A stretch of DNA of 64,000 nucleotides, taken from positions 86,075,152 through 86,139,151 of the forward strand of contig OX388350.1 in NCBI GenBank assembly GCA_947579665.1. Direction: 5' to 3'. Source of the stretch: Sympetrum striolatum. Its lineage: Eukaryota > Arthropoda > Insecta > Odonata > Libellulidae. A program made the translations under genes and the position numbers. The notes under the pieces were generated by a model. It searched no databases, was not told the DNA's origin, and worked only from the letters and a program-made list of their open reading frames with translations. The first letter of the stretch is position 1. Each line of letters begins with the position of its first letter. Below are positions 1 to 11,440 of the stretch, in pieces.

Positions 1-3000
1 GCTTGAAATGCTTTCGATGTATCCTAAGGTGGTTTTATAGGATGCCTTGAATAGTGCCTTTAAATTAACCTGAATTTGCTGTTTAAAAATTATTTACGAA
101 AATATTATTATAACCATATAGAAGAGCGATACGATAGGACCACTATTAGGATAGAAGCGGAATTACATGAAAGTTTTTATCTCCATTTTTGTAGATAGGT
201 ACTGGACCTCAGAGATTGTGCTTCTCTTCCTGAGCTTCATGAATTTTCAGTGGGAGTGTCATTAAAAGCATACGTTCGTTAAAATGTATTCTTTATCTAG
301 TTCATATTAAATTATGGAAACATCAAAGACATTGGTTTTAAAAATTAATCATTTTCTAGATCTAGCTTTGCTTTATAAAGTTGAAAATTTCCTTTTATCA
401 ATTTGTTTTCCTTTTCCAAAAGTTTCATTACGTTTCATTTCATCGTATTAGAATATGCTTAGATTCAGTGAAACCGTTTCTACTAATGAAGAGTGCGATC
501 GTCGTCTCATATCATATTTCTTATATAAATTGGGATATTTTTTCATTTTTTTCTCGCTTACCCCTCGAAATTTTCTAATAAATAATTCCATTTCCTTCTC
601 TTTCAGTTTGCTTCTTTCCTTCCACATGGGATTCCCAATTCTTCTCATTTTCCTTTGCATCTCCTATTTCTCATCTCTTTTCTCGTGGAATTTTCATCCA
701 TTCTCACCCAACATCTTCTTTAAACCTTTTCTCCTAATACATTGCTCCCTTTCGCTTTCATCGGACACGTTCTTCTTTCACTTTTTGCATCCCTTTCACT
801 GTCTCCTCGTCCTTTTTGTACTCACTTCAATTCACAAAAATATTCCTCTTTATTCCTTTCTCTTTCATCTTTATTGTCTTTCTCACTCATTTCCCTTCTA
901 TTTTCCTCTTTCTTATAAACATGCTATTATATATTTTCGCTATTATATCTCCTTCCTCCTTTCACGTTCCAGATACCCAAATCCCTTTCCTTTGAACTTT
1001 AGGATAAAACGTTTTCTCTTCCTTTCACTTTCATCCTCTTCCCCCTTTCACTTAATATTCGTATCTCTAAACCTCCGAGATTTCCTTATCCATCTCTCAA
1101 TTTTGGGACACTGAATTAAATGCTCTCTCATCTACTCCTCATGTTTTGGCAGGAGCGGAAGTCCCTTTAGACGCATGTGATTGCTGGCTGTCATCTCGAA
1201 TCCAATTCCGGGAGATGGAATTCCAATCCTCCGAAGTTTCTTGGAAAATATTTTCCAAACAATTCTTCGTCGCTTCGCCGATGGTGAAAGAAAAACATTC
1301 CGCGTTGAAGCTGAGATAATAATAAAGAAAAAATGAGGATATTTTAGGTGAGAATTCGAATTTCTTCCACTGTGTCTATGTTTCAGAGACTGATACTGAT
1401 CGACTAGAGCCTTGGCTTTGATTATCTTAGACGGTACCTTTGATGCATTTCACTTTCGATTTAGCACAATTAATCAAAGCTTGAAATATTGAGAGATGTG
1501 AGTTATCTTCAGGAATGCAGAGATTTCTGTTAAAGGATAGGTTTATTTTTGAAACTGGGAGCTCAAATCTGCACTTTGATGTAAGGAGGAAGTTTCAGAT
1601 CCGGATTACTTTAGATGGAAACTTTATTTGACAGCTGCAATCAGATACAAGAACGTTTTACCCATAATTTCCTTATATTCGTCTTGATAACAAGGTTGCG
1701 CGGCATTTGAATTTATGAGAGTAACCTTACGTATAGTACCTGTTTCTTACAAGTCACCAGAATGCGCCGATTCTTCCATGAAGTTAACATTATTATGTAC
1801 CAGTTTAATAAGTAATTAGAGCACCCATCAAAACGATACCTGAAGGCGTCCTAATTCCAGCATTGACTGACTTGGCATATTATTTGTAACTCCTTCATCT
1901 AACTGCTTTTTCTTTGCAAACTCCATTTCATACTACAATTCTATTCTTGACAAGACGAATGTGATTCATATTTTCTTCTTCTTCATGCTGTCTTCTCTTC
2001 CATACTCTCATTTTTTTCATCTTGCATCTTCTCTCTTTTCCTACATCAAACTGATTTATTTTAACTTCACCTCTCCATTCTTATCTCTTGGATCTTTTTG
2101 TCGTCCGAGTAAGTCTATTATATTCAGTTTTAAATGACTTGTATTATTTATCTTTTAAAAATTCAATAATTCTGTAATTAACTTTATGATTTCCAAGCGG
2201 ATAATTGGATGTGCGTACGCAAGGCCTTTTTTATTTTAATGACAATAATTTTAAATAATTAATCTTTAAACAATAAAGTATATTCAGATTCATGATTGAT
2301 CTGAGCTTATTTTCACTGCAAACTTATCATGTACGAATTTTTTTTATATTCAAATGAGTATCTTACATTCACATATGCCTCATTTTACTTTTTTTAATCT
2401 ACAACGTGACAATTGCATCTTTTTCAGATTTCCAATGTCAAGTGGGAATTAATTCCACACATTTTTTAAAATGAAGTTTTTGTGAGATACATATTCCATG
2501 TGCATACTTCTGATAAGAATAATGCATCTTACCATGCATGTAGTTCAATCCCAAAGACACACGTGTATGACCTAGTTTTCTGATTTACGTCAACTGAATC
2601 GAACATTCCCATAATTATATTTTTTAATTTTTTCTGATAAATATTTCACAATACCTAATATTGTTTCATTAAAATATAGTTTGTGTATATATAAACTTAT
2701 GAGTGCCTGTATCTACTTTTGTATGTCCTCCCTGTGGGAGATACCATCATATCTCAATCATAAAGATGACTTTCATTCATCTCTTAGTAATTATTAGAAA
2801 ACTATGTCTTTTTATTTACTTTAAATGAGTATGAAGTTCCCTATCTTCGGGTTCTATTCTGTTATGAGTTACGTAGCCACTTTCATAGAAGTATTATACC
2901 TACTATTTAATTTTGTATAATGCAATTGTTTCATAATATTATTTAAATTATCCTTTTCGAGATTATAGTATATATTATTTTTAATTCATCTCGTGCTTCC

Positions 3001-6000
3001 TTTTGAAGAAGAAGTTATTTATATATTCAAACTTAATTACGCTCTATCATGAGCCCAATGATAATGATGGAATGAGTTATTTCCTCGAAAAATATTTAAC
3101 TCCTTGAAGCATTTTGTGGTCTACTGGCCACATTGACTTTCAAAAACTTTGGACCAATTTTACGACAGTTTCTCTGCTGTTTTGACCCTAACAATCCTTT
3201 CCGGTCTCCGAAAAGTTACACCAAAACTATTCGTACGTTAGCGGTGAACTTCTTAGCCCAAGCTCTCATTTTCTCTTATTATCCAGTGGAATTTGGAAGG
3301 AATTGTTTCCTTGCTTTGCAGTTAGTCCTCTTCTGCAACTCCTTCGCCTAATCCCTAACGGAACGAGAATTCTGTTCCTTTCGGTCCACGAAAAAGGAAT
3401 TAAGTCCTCCTCGATTATTTTTTCGTCATACCCAGACGTCTTTGCTTTACGTCACTTGGTTGATTAAATACTCCTCGATTACTTTCCACTCACGTATTTG
3501 ATCTACCTGTGCAGCATTTCGATGATATTTTTTGTAAGTTGGAGTGGTCGTCTTGAAATTGGATATCATCTCCAGTCTCGAGCACACCTTAAAGAAGGAA
3601 GAAAGTTTTATTGTAATTGATGTAGTTGGCATTTTATATACTCTAACGATATTAAATCTGCGTGTATGTACTTATTTATGTATTTACTCTAAGCTCGGCT
3701 GAATAAAACGATTTTTCGTTAAGTTTATAGTAATAACTTTGTTTCACTTATCACTCACAAGTCTTGTAGAGACCATCACAGTTTGCCTCGAGCTCTCTTA
3801 AAGAGCCTTAAAGAAAGCTCCTAACGTATACTTCATCGCACTCTAGCGTAAGAGGAGCTTTCATTCATATCTTCATCACCCCATTCGCCAATCCGAAAGC
3901 AGCTTTTTTCATGTTATTTCCTCAATTTCGCCCATTTTTGCGAACTTTCACCGCCACGGCACTTCCGTTCTCACTTTCAACTTCACCTTTTCGCTGTCGA
4001 CACTCCTTATCGACGATTTCTTATTTTTCCATCGGTGACGACATTTCAAGAGGCGACGTATCATCGAGCGCATCTCGAAAGGTACGTATTCACAACTTAA
4101 GAGAGGTGTTTTCGTCCTCTTACTCAAGTTACGTCTTAGCATTCCACGCAAATTTCTTAGCTGGATTACTGATCGACTGCTCTTGCGAATGAATTTTCAG
4201 TCGGTTATCTAGAAAATAAATCGAATTTGTAATGTTATTTTAATATTGAAAATATTACAACTTCGCTCTCATTAGTCTGATATTGATATATATAGTTTCT
4301 TCTTTAAGGATAACTTATTTGCTGAACTGCCCGTTCTTTAATTGTGTATACTAAAGAGCTGTAATTTATTACTTTCATGGCTTAAAGGCCCTTGATATTT
4401 ATTCAATAACATAGTTGCAACATTTTCTCCCACTTACTAATTCTTGTCATACACATAGCAAGACACACCAAATCCGACAAAATAAACTATTACCCTGTTG
4501 AAAAATATTTTGGATCTTGACACGCTTAAACGGATAAAAGGAACTCAAACTCATAAAGCCTACATTAAGAAAAAAGGAATGAATAGGGTAATGAAGATAT
4601 GGAAAATACGGAAAAAATTAAAACTTATTCTCACCAAATAAATGAATTAAACTGCCATTTCAAGTACTCCAAAACTGCATTTACACTATATATCTACGGT
4701 TGACCACTTTGCAGCATTCCGTCACATGGCTATGTCTCAGGACAAAAAGGTGAAATTCAAAAACGCCAGCCGCACTAACTCTAGCGCAATGCGTCACATC
4801 TTAATACGAGTTTTAATTCTTGTTTGAAAATAGGATATCAAAATCAATACTCTAACTTCCTCGTCCGACTAAATGTATTTCAGTGGAATATATGTGAACC
4901 AAAAGAAGCTAAGAGCAAAGTTAGCCGAGTTATGTAGCATAGACGACGAGAATGGAAGAGCATAAAAACCGTGGAAGGTTAAAAGGGAATCATTTGTAAG
5001 TCAAGTGGCTAAGAGGGGAGAAAGAAGGCTTAAAGATTGACGAACATAAATCAGAAGTAGATGGTGAGGAAAGAAAGGGAAAACATGAAGACTCGCAACA
5101 AAATGCCTGGAAACGTCCGGAAATTGTGTGTAGAAAAGCAGGAAAGGAAGCGATAGAGTAATGAAGCGGAAAAATGTTGAGAGAGAATTGAAATCTGAAC
5201 CAATCCTGAGGAACCAAACCTGAGAGGAAAGAAACATATCAATCAGAAGCAGGAAAATAGTATCTCAAGGACGGAAACTGGGCTAATTTACTTCTCAGGA
5301 AAGGAAATTAATCTGTAGATTCAGGATTCTGAGATAAACAGATTGACTGAGTAAACCCTTCTAAAACTCGCTTAGTAATCCTAGGAAAATAAATAATTTT
5401 TTCTCAGTTTTCATTCCTGCTTTTCATTCTCTAGTAGAATTTTCGGAAATAGTGTTTGTATGAACGTACGCATTAACTTACAAATAGCACTCTGACAAAA
5501 CATTTAAAATAGAGGCAGCATATTATTACTCAAAGAGGATTCGGGAAATTTTACCGGAAATGCATTTACTTTATTTGGAGATACTTTTGGAATATGTTTT
5601 CAGTAAGATAAATCGTTAGAGAAATTTTGTAGCTGTTAAATGATCTCTTAGTTGCTATTTTGACGATAATGGTAAGCAGCGATTCACCAAAAACAGCAAT
5701 CTGATTTTGATGGTATTTGGTATTATTATAACACAACGATCAGCGACATACTCTTTACTCTTGTTATTTTGACTAGTGGAGGAGATATTTCACATTTTTC
5801 GTAACTTGATGCATGTTAGACGAGAATAAACGTTAAAAAATACTCAGTGCGTGACAATTACAATCACAGTTTATTACTTATGACTAACTATTAGGAACAG
5901 AATTTCTTAAATGTGATAATGAAGAAAAGTATGGATGTCTTTATGGATTAACTAACGGCTACTTAATCAACGTCTTATCTTTCGCTCTAAAAGGCTTTTA

Positions 6001-6127
6001 GTTTATGAGAAGTGATTTGTCCGAGAAAGTAAAAGTTTGAGAGTAAAAGGAAGAAATTATGGTCAAATGATAAGGCCAAGGTTTTATGGTAAGTAATCAT
6101 ACAAAGTCTTTCGGTTGGCTGAACGGT
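1..6127. other. Non-coding stretch, no gene recognised
   Basis: No conserved protein, RNA gene or transposon was recognised here. Open frames are short and have AT-rich or low-complexity composition. Visible compositional features are a pyrimidine-rich tract at about 540-1110 (listed separately), a smaller one near 1965-2110, and a purine-rich stretch near 4990-5250 that gives three overlapping minus-strand frames rich in Ser, Phe and Leu. The rest is ordinary AT-rich intergenic or intronic DNA. Confidence 0.6.
540..1112 (+). other. Pyrimidine-rich tract with spurious long open frame
   Basis: The plus strand is dominated by C and T for nearly 600 bases. This gives a 219-codon open frame (455-1114) made almost entirely of Ser, Phe, Leu, Ile, His and Pro. 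There is no domain, no codon pattern and no conserved motif, so the frame is a product of base skew and not a gene. Similar shorter tracts recur across the window near 12600-12800, 18900-19210, 21040-21290, 37860-38050, 40200-40450, 56170-56460 and 59950-60300. Their function is unknown. Confidence 0.55.
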
Positions 6128-6140
6128 CTTTAAATTAGTG

Positions 6141-6275
6141 AAAAACCCAAGGAGAAACGGACATGGAAAAAAGTCCACCAAGGCCGGGAATCGAACCCGG
6201 GATCTTCCCGGGATCCCGGGTTCGATTCCCGGCCTTGGTGGACTTTTTTCCATGTCCGTTTCTCCTTGGGTTTTT
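6141..6275. repeat. Perfect palindrome, 64-bp arms
   Basis: Bases 6141-6204 are an exact reverse complement of 6212-6275, separated by the 7-base spacer TTCCCGG. The arms contain the tRNA T-arm/B-box sequence GGTTCGATTCCC and the start of the SINE tail. So two SINE pieces sit head to head. The identity of the arms implies a recent fold-back event or gene conversion between them. The structure could form a cruciform or a long hairpin RNA. Confidence 0.9.
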
Positions 6276-6469
6276 CCTGGGTGCACTTCCTTATGTGCAA
6301 TTTTCACCCTTCCTCTTCCTTGTGATTTATCCTTTGAGGAGATTCCTCAACATCCCTTTGTTTGGCTGGTGCCTCCATGAGGCCCGGCAATGGACGATGC
6401 CGCTAGCCGGACGAACCCATACCGCCATCTGCCAACAAAGTTCCCCAAACGGCATGTTAAATTGTTCTG

Positions 6470-6602
6470 CCTCGGTAGCTTAGCTGGTTAAAGCATTCTC
6501 CCGGCAAGAGGAAGATCCCGGGTGGACTTTTTTCCATGTCCGTTTCTCCTTGGGTTTTTCCTGGGTGCACTTCCTTATGTGCAATTTTCACCCTTCCTCT
6601 TC
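6470..6602 (+). mobile_element. tRNA-derived SINE copy lacking its B box
   Basis: The head resembles a tRNA 5' half: GGTAGCTTAGCTGG fits the pol III A box and is followed by an anticodon-arm-like stretch. The second promoter element is missing. Where the neighbouring copy reads GATCCCGGGTTCGATTCCCG and goes on through CCTTGG into the tail, this copy goes directly from GATCCCGGG to TGGACTTTTTT. That removes about 18 bases, including the whole B box. Transcription by pol III from this copy is therefore unlikely. Short shared G/T runs at the junction are compatible with a microhomology deletion. Confidence 0.7.
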
Positions 6603-6617
6603 CTTTAAATTAGTGAA

Positions 6618-9600
6618 TCAGAGAGACGGACTCTCCAAATTGAATTCAGTGTAGAAAAGTTAATTCGTACAAAAAAGACAAATGAGAAGAAACTAAATGA
6701 CGCGATTAAAATGCGGGAGATATTTACGGAGAAATGGAGTCCGACAAGTGGCTCATAATATGATAGTAAAATATTTTTAATGATGCTCCATTGACTTTTG
6801 GGAATTAAATTCACATCATTAGAGAGTAGTTTAATATCTCTTCATCGTATCATTTTTGTTGCGCCAAATCCTTAGTGAATATTGTCTTATAAAATATCAA
6901 TCAAAATATATAGCGAAAAATATCTGGAATATCTGAAAAATGCAAAAATGTTGCGAAATCGAGTTAGGAAAGTTTCCTAAGCTAACTCTGGTGCAAATAA
7001 TGATTTTAGCTTACAGCATAAAATGTCTCCCAAAAAGTTAATTTGGTCCATTTTCACAACATTTGTGCCACTGTTAAAAGGCTAGATATTACCCATGAGT
7101 AAAATAGTCCAATTTTCATGGTCAAATCGTCAAGTTCACGTATGAGTGGGTACTTGATCGCCGGAACGGAAGGCCTAAATATTAACCTTTCCCATGCAAT
7201 TTGTCACCACTTGGCATTTTCTCGTGGGAAGGGTAAGAATGTAATGGTGTGATAAGACCATTGGCGTCTATCACTTATAGCAGAAAACAGAGCACTGCTT
7301 TGATCTGTTCAAAAGGCCCTTAGAAAATTCGCTACGAATTTTCAATTTTTAATAATATCGTATTTTAGTCATATATGTATGTTTACTAATGATTAATCTC
7401 AAACATACCAACACAGTTTCCCCAATAAATGTTTAACCCTCGTATATGGTTTAGTTATTAAATAGAATAGTTTAAATCATCGGAGGAGAAATCCAGTGGC
7501 ACAAAATCTCTAAGATATACTTCATTATGTCTTAGCTCTGGAGGTCGTAGATCATCTTGAGGGACTCATTTCGACGGTGGAGTAACCCGATGCCGTAATT
7601 AAGTGTATCCTCAAAGGAGACGTCACCCTTCGCCTTTAAGACTACCAAATAACCACTTAATGTACTCTCCTCGATGTTACGCTACTCCTCTTAAGACCTC
7701 AAGAGGTTAAAAGTTGAATGAAAACAGACGATTCTGAGGTTTGCCAGAATTTTAGCTGAAAGCAATGTAATAGTTATTTTATGTTTATTGCTTCCCAATG
7801 GTTGAGTAAAAATCAATTTATTTCTCGGGTTTCTTTCTTTTGAAGTAAATTTCACATTCTCACTAGCGAGGAATTTGGTGAAACATCAGCAGTAGCAAAT
7901 TTATCAACATGAATTGATTTCAAATACCCTTTCGGTTTGAGTATACAAACAATTTTACATTTTACATACAGTTTTAAAATTTTTAAAGCTTTCGATCCCC
8001 AATTATTGAACTTTAGGAAAATGTAGATGTATAAATTCTTCTATTAGCACTAATACTAAATTATTTATTTAATGAGGACGCCACTGGGGTAGCATTGCTA
8101 TCTCCCTCTAGCGCCCAAAAGTGAAGCCAGAAAAAGGTAGATTGCGCATTATTAGTAATGCTGGTGTGAACTTTTCGTATCTCCCTATACCAATACATTG
8201 TTTTTCTGGATTTTGCAGCTTTGACACAGAGTTGTCAAGGTTTGATCGAGTAAGTCGAACGTTTTGGAACACAAAATGTAGTTTGAGCAATGCGTAACAC
8301 GAAGCAATTTTGTTATTTACGCGTTTCTAAACGTTCTATAGGTTAATAGGCAGGTGCCTGTTTCAGTGGTCTATTGCTGTGGATTTGGCTGTCAGAACAG
8401 CTGCCCCCACAAAATTTTCCGAAATTCTTCCTTAATTTTATTATTTCATTCATTATCTGAACTCTATGAATCAGAACGAACGTCGGTATTAATCCAAGGC
8501 GTTTTAATGAACATTTCATTGTGCTCTCGGCTGCACCTGCAGGTCTTGCATGGTATACAAGTTCTCGTATTCGTCATTTTGACAACTTTTACTGCATTGA
8601 GTCCCAATTATGAATTGGAACAAACATTTTCACTAGCGGAAAATCTCTAATTACCCTGATATGCATTATATAATGTATTATATAGTAGCTTTATTTCATT
8701 ACGGTGAACGATTATTAAGGAATTTTTATGCCATACTTGATATTGATCAATTAAAAACAGAGAGGGATTCATGCATTAGAATATACATAAAATTAATATT
8801 ATAATAATCATCGAGGTTTTAATGCAGTTTGCGGGAGGTTGGCAGATATTTTGTTCTCTATATCGCTGTAGCAGACGACACCCGAGCAGTTTACATTGCA
8901 GGCATGTTTTATTTTCCATGATGAAAGGAATCAAGAGGATTTTGAGAAAAACATCGAACATGATCGTTAAGTAAAAGGTTCATTTAAACGATCTGAGTCC
9001 ATGTCATAGGATAGACAAGCTCCTGAGTCCCGTATGAGAGTAAAATAAAACCCCGGCCGGCGAAAGGTTCACTCCAGTGCGCTGCGGGTTGTATTATTTT
9101 TGGCTTAACTTTCCGACGGTCCCCCTGTGGAGGACGCAATACCGCAGATTTTCCGAATCAATTATTTGCAAATGTTTTGAATCTCAAAATGAAAGGTAAA
9201 AAATGTTGTTCGGTTTCTCTTCAGCGTAATCAATCTGTTTCCGCTTGGCTGAACTTGCGAACTAACACGAGCAAGAAATTATTGCTTGATTGATGTCAAA
9301 GGCACGTTTAGCTCCTTATACTGTTCCGTTTGGGTGATTACTTGAGGCAGCTTAAATTAATTGAGGATTTTCCAAGTAGTGTAGAGTTTGTATGTTACAC
9401 GGACAAAGTTTCTAAATACATCATCACAGTTGGATTAAAACATTTCCACGAAAAACTTTAAGTTTTGATGATAAATGCTTAACGTCCGAAACTTCCAAAA
9501 TCAAAGAATTTTCCGTACAGCTGTCTTTAACAGTTATTTAAACAAAAACAAAACGCTTTTTTACTTTTTCTTAGAACGTTTTTCATGTTTTCGATACATA

Positions 9601-10929
9601 GCTCATGGTTTTCGATGAAAAAATCATGGCCTACTGTAAAAATTTGATCAACAAACCATTCAAACAAGATATTTAATGTGTAAATACTTGGTTATTTTCC
9701 GGAGTATGGAGATCAGGAAATTATCTCGGGATATGAGACAGTTTTCGTTCATTATATATTTATTGATTGCTATTAGCCTTTTAAATGGCTTCTTATTATG
9801 ACAGAAGATAAAAGATTTGTAAAGGGTGTTTGGAAGCGGAGAGGTCCATAAATATTTAATTAAATAAAAAAGGGAGATATTTCCATATCTCATCTGAGTA
9901 AATTTTATTAAAATTTGTAATTGTTTCATTTTCAAGGATTCCGACTCCCCATAAAAGCTTTAAAACTATATTACAAAATTGGCGTTGCAATTGTCAATCT
10001 TAACAGTTTCTTTTATTGAATTTCAATCTTTTCTATATTACATCAACAAAAAATCATCTCATATTTTCCAAAAGGTTAAACTTAACGCTAACCTTAAACT
10101 TTTCAGGCCATAAAGACAAATAAAAAAGCCAATTTTATTTACGTGCACATTTCTTTATATTATATATTGGAGTCAGCTTATATTTTACAATTGCAAAAAC
10201 GCTGCCAACTAAAAAGTAGAGATACATTGGTTTATTGCTTGAAGCAATTCATAAATCATCACATTTCTATACATACAACACTGAAAACTTTTTCCTTGAA
10301 GCTGTGCCTATCAACTTCAATGTTTTAGAATCTGGAGATAAATGTTCACAATATCGACCAAATTAAGTTATTCTTCATTCGGTTTGCTAAACCATCTGAC
10401 AGAAATTTGTGACAAATTCTCTTTCAATATTAGGAAGAAACTTAAGAATGTAAGTGAAAAAAAATTATTTTAAATAATTCAACGAAGCGCATGTTTCTTT
10501 GTTTTCTGTAGAGCTTTTTTTTATTTCTAATCTACAGAAGAAGTGAGTGCGTGATGCGGAATCTACTCATAAAGTGTATGAAATTTATTGCCATAGTCAT
10601 ATCTCACACGTTTATGCCTGTACTAGCATGTGCTTGGTATCCTCCATCGTAACTTTAAAGCAAAGCAGCCTGACCTCCAACGAAGAGGCTATTCAGGTCA
10701 GAAGCACTCGTCGACCCTCAAAGCCTTTGAAAAGTTTTACTTAAATGACTGAGTGACATTTTCTCTCCTTTCAAGCCTTCGTGTTTTCCTTAATGCACAA
10801 AACCAGGGTGTGCCTCTGACATTTATGACCCGAAGCCATGCACTTGATTTGCGGTAATCTTTCTCGCAAAGCAACTATTCTATTCCGAAATACTTCACGG
10901 GTGTTCTACCTTTCGGTAGGTTCATCTAC
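6618..10929. other. Non-coding stretch, no gene recognised
   Basis: Nothing recognisable was found on either strand. A GC- and CpG-richer patch of about 90 bases lies near 9045-9135 but shows no gene signal. Open frames such as 8354-8650 and 9660-9935 lack any family pattern or splice context. Confidence 0.55.
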
Positions 10930-11440
10930 ACTCAAAAATCCCTATAGAGCGAGATCTCCTTCATTTCCCTATGGTTAACCACACCCCTTACGTCATCCAA
11001 CAACTTTTGTCTTTTCCTTCCTCTCTGTCATTCCCCCGGATTTCTGTCCTCAATTACAGTCTTCACTAATCCCCCCTCCCAATATTTGACCCACCCATCT
11101 CTTCTGTCAATGCTTAATTATTTCAACTAAAACCCTCTTCTCCCTAACCATCTCCAGTACCTCCGTGTTTTTTTACTCTCAACCCAACTTACTTTTTCAT
11201 TCCACGCCATATCCACATTTCGAAGGCCTCCAAACGTTTGACTTCCTCCTTTCTTAAAGTGCACGTGTCGCACCCATAAAGCAGCACACTCCAAACCAAG
11301 GATTTCACCAATCTAATTCCTTTTTCAAAACCTTCGGTCATCAATTCTCTTTGCTTCATAAAGGCTTCCTTGGCCAAGGCTATTCCTTTTCGAATCTCAT
11401 CTGTGCATCTTCCATCCCACGAAAGACTTCTCATCGAAGG
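10930..11440 (-). pseudogene. Non-LTR retrotransposon (LINE) reverse-transcriptase C-terminal fragment
   Basis: Read on the minus strand, 11434-11189 translates with patterns typical of the region after the reverse transcriptase domain of LINE endonuclease/RT polyproteins: DGRCTDEIRKGIALAKEAF, then LVKSLVWSVLLYGCDTCTLR, then RLEAFEMWIWRGM. Similarity continues towards 10960 in other frames: TEVLEMVREKRVLVEIIK, a stop where a Trp-rich helix is expected, then RWVGQILGG, and a final RKRQKLLDDVRG. So there are at least two frameshifts and one in-frame stop. The catalytic palm and endonuclease domains are absent; the fragment starts abruptly near 11440. It is a dead, 5'-truncated relic. The clade was not assigned. 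Confidence 0.8.

Larger units (their letters stand above)
6128..6617 (+). mobile_element. Composite tRNA-derived SINE insertion with 15-bp target duplication
   Basis: The insertion is bounded by an exact 15-bp direct repeat, CTTTAAATTAGTGAA, at 6128-6142 and 6603-6617, which is the expected product of LINE-mediated integration. Inside are two copies of a tail that starts GGACTTTTTTCCATGTCC and ends in CCCTTCCTCTTCC (about 6239-6324 and 6525-6602). There is also an inverted partial copy at the left end, and a tRNA-like head at about 6470-6520. The 145 bases between the two tails (about 6325-6469) were not recognised. The element looks like two SINE copies joined in one insertion, or one SINE rearranged after insertion. 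It encodes no protein; open frames across it are shadows of the tRNA-like region. Confidence 0.8.

Noticed and set aside
455..1114. 219-codon open frame
   Set aside because: Pyrimidine-rich DNA gives a frame of Ser, Phe, Leu and His without domain, splice or conservation signal.
5987..6483. Open frames on both strands with GIEPG and RFPALVDFF
   Set aside because: Translation of the tRNA-like SINE head and tail; this peptide pattern is a frequent false gene product of tRNA-derived repeats.
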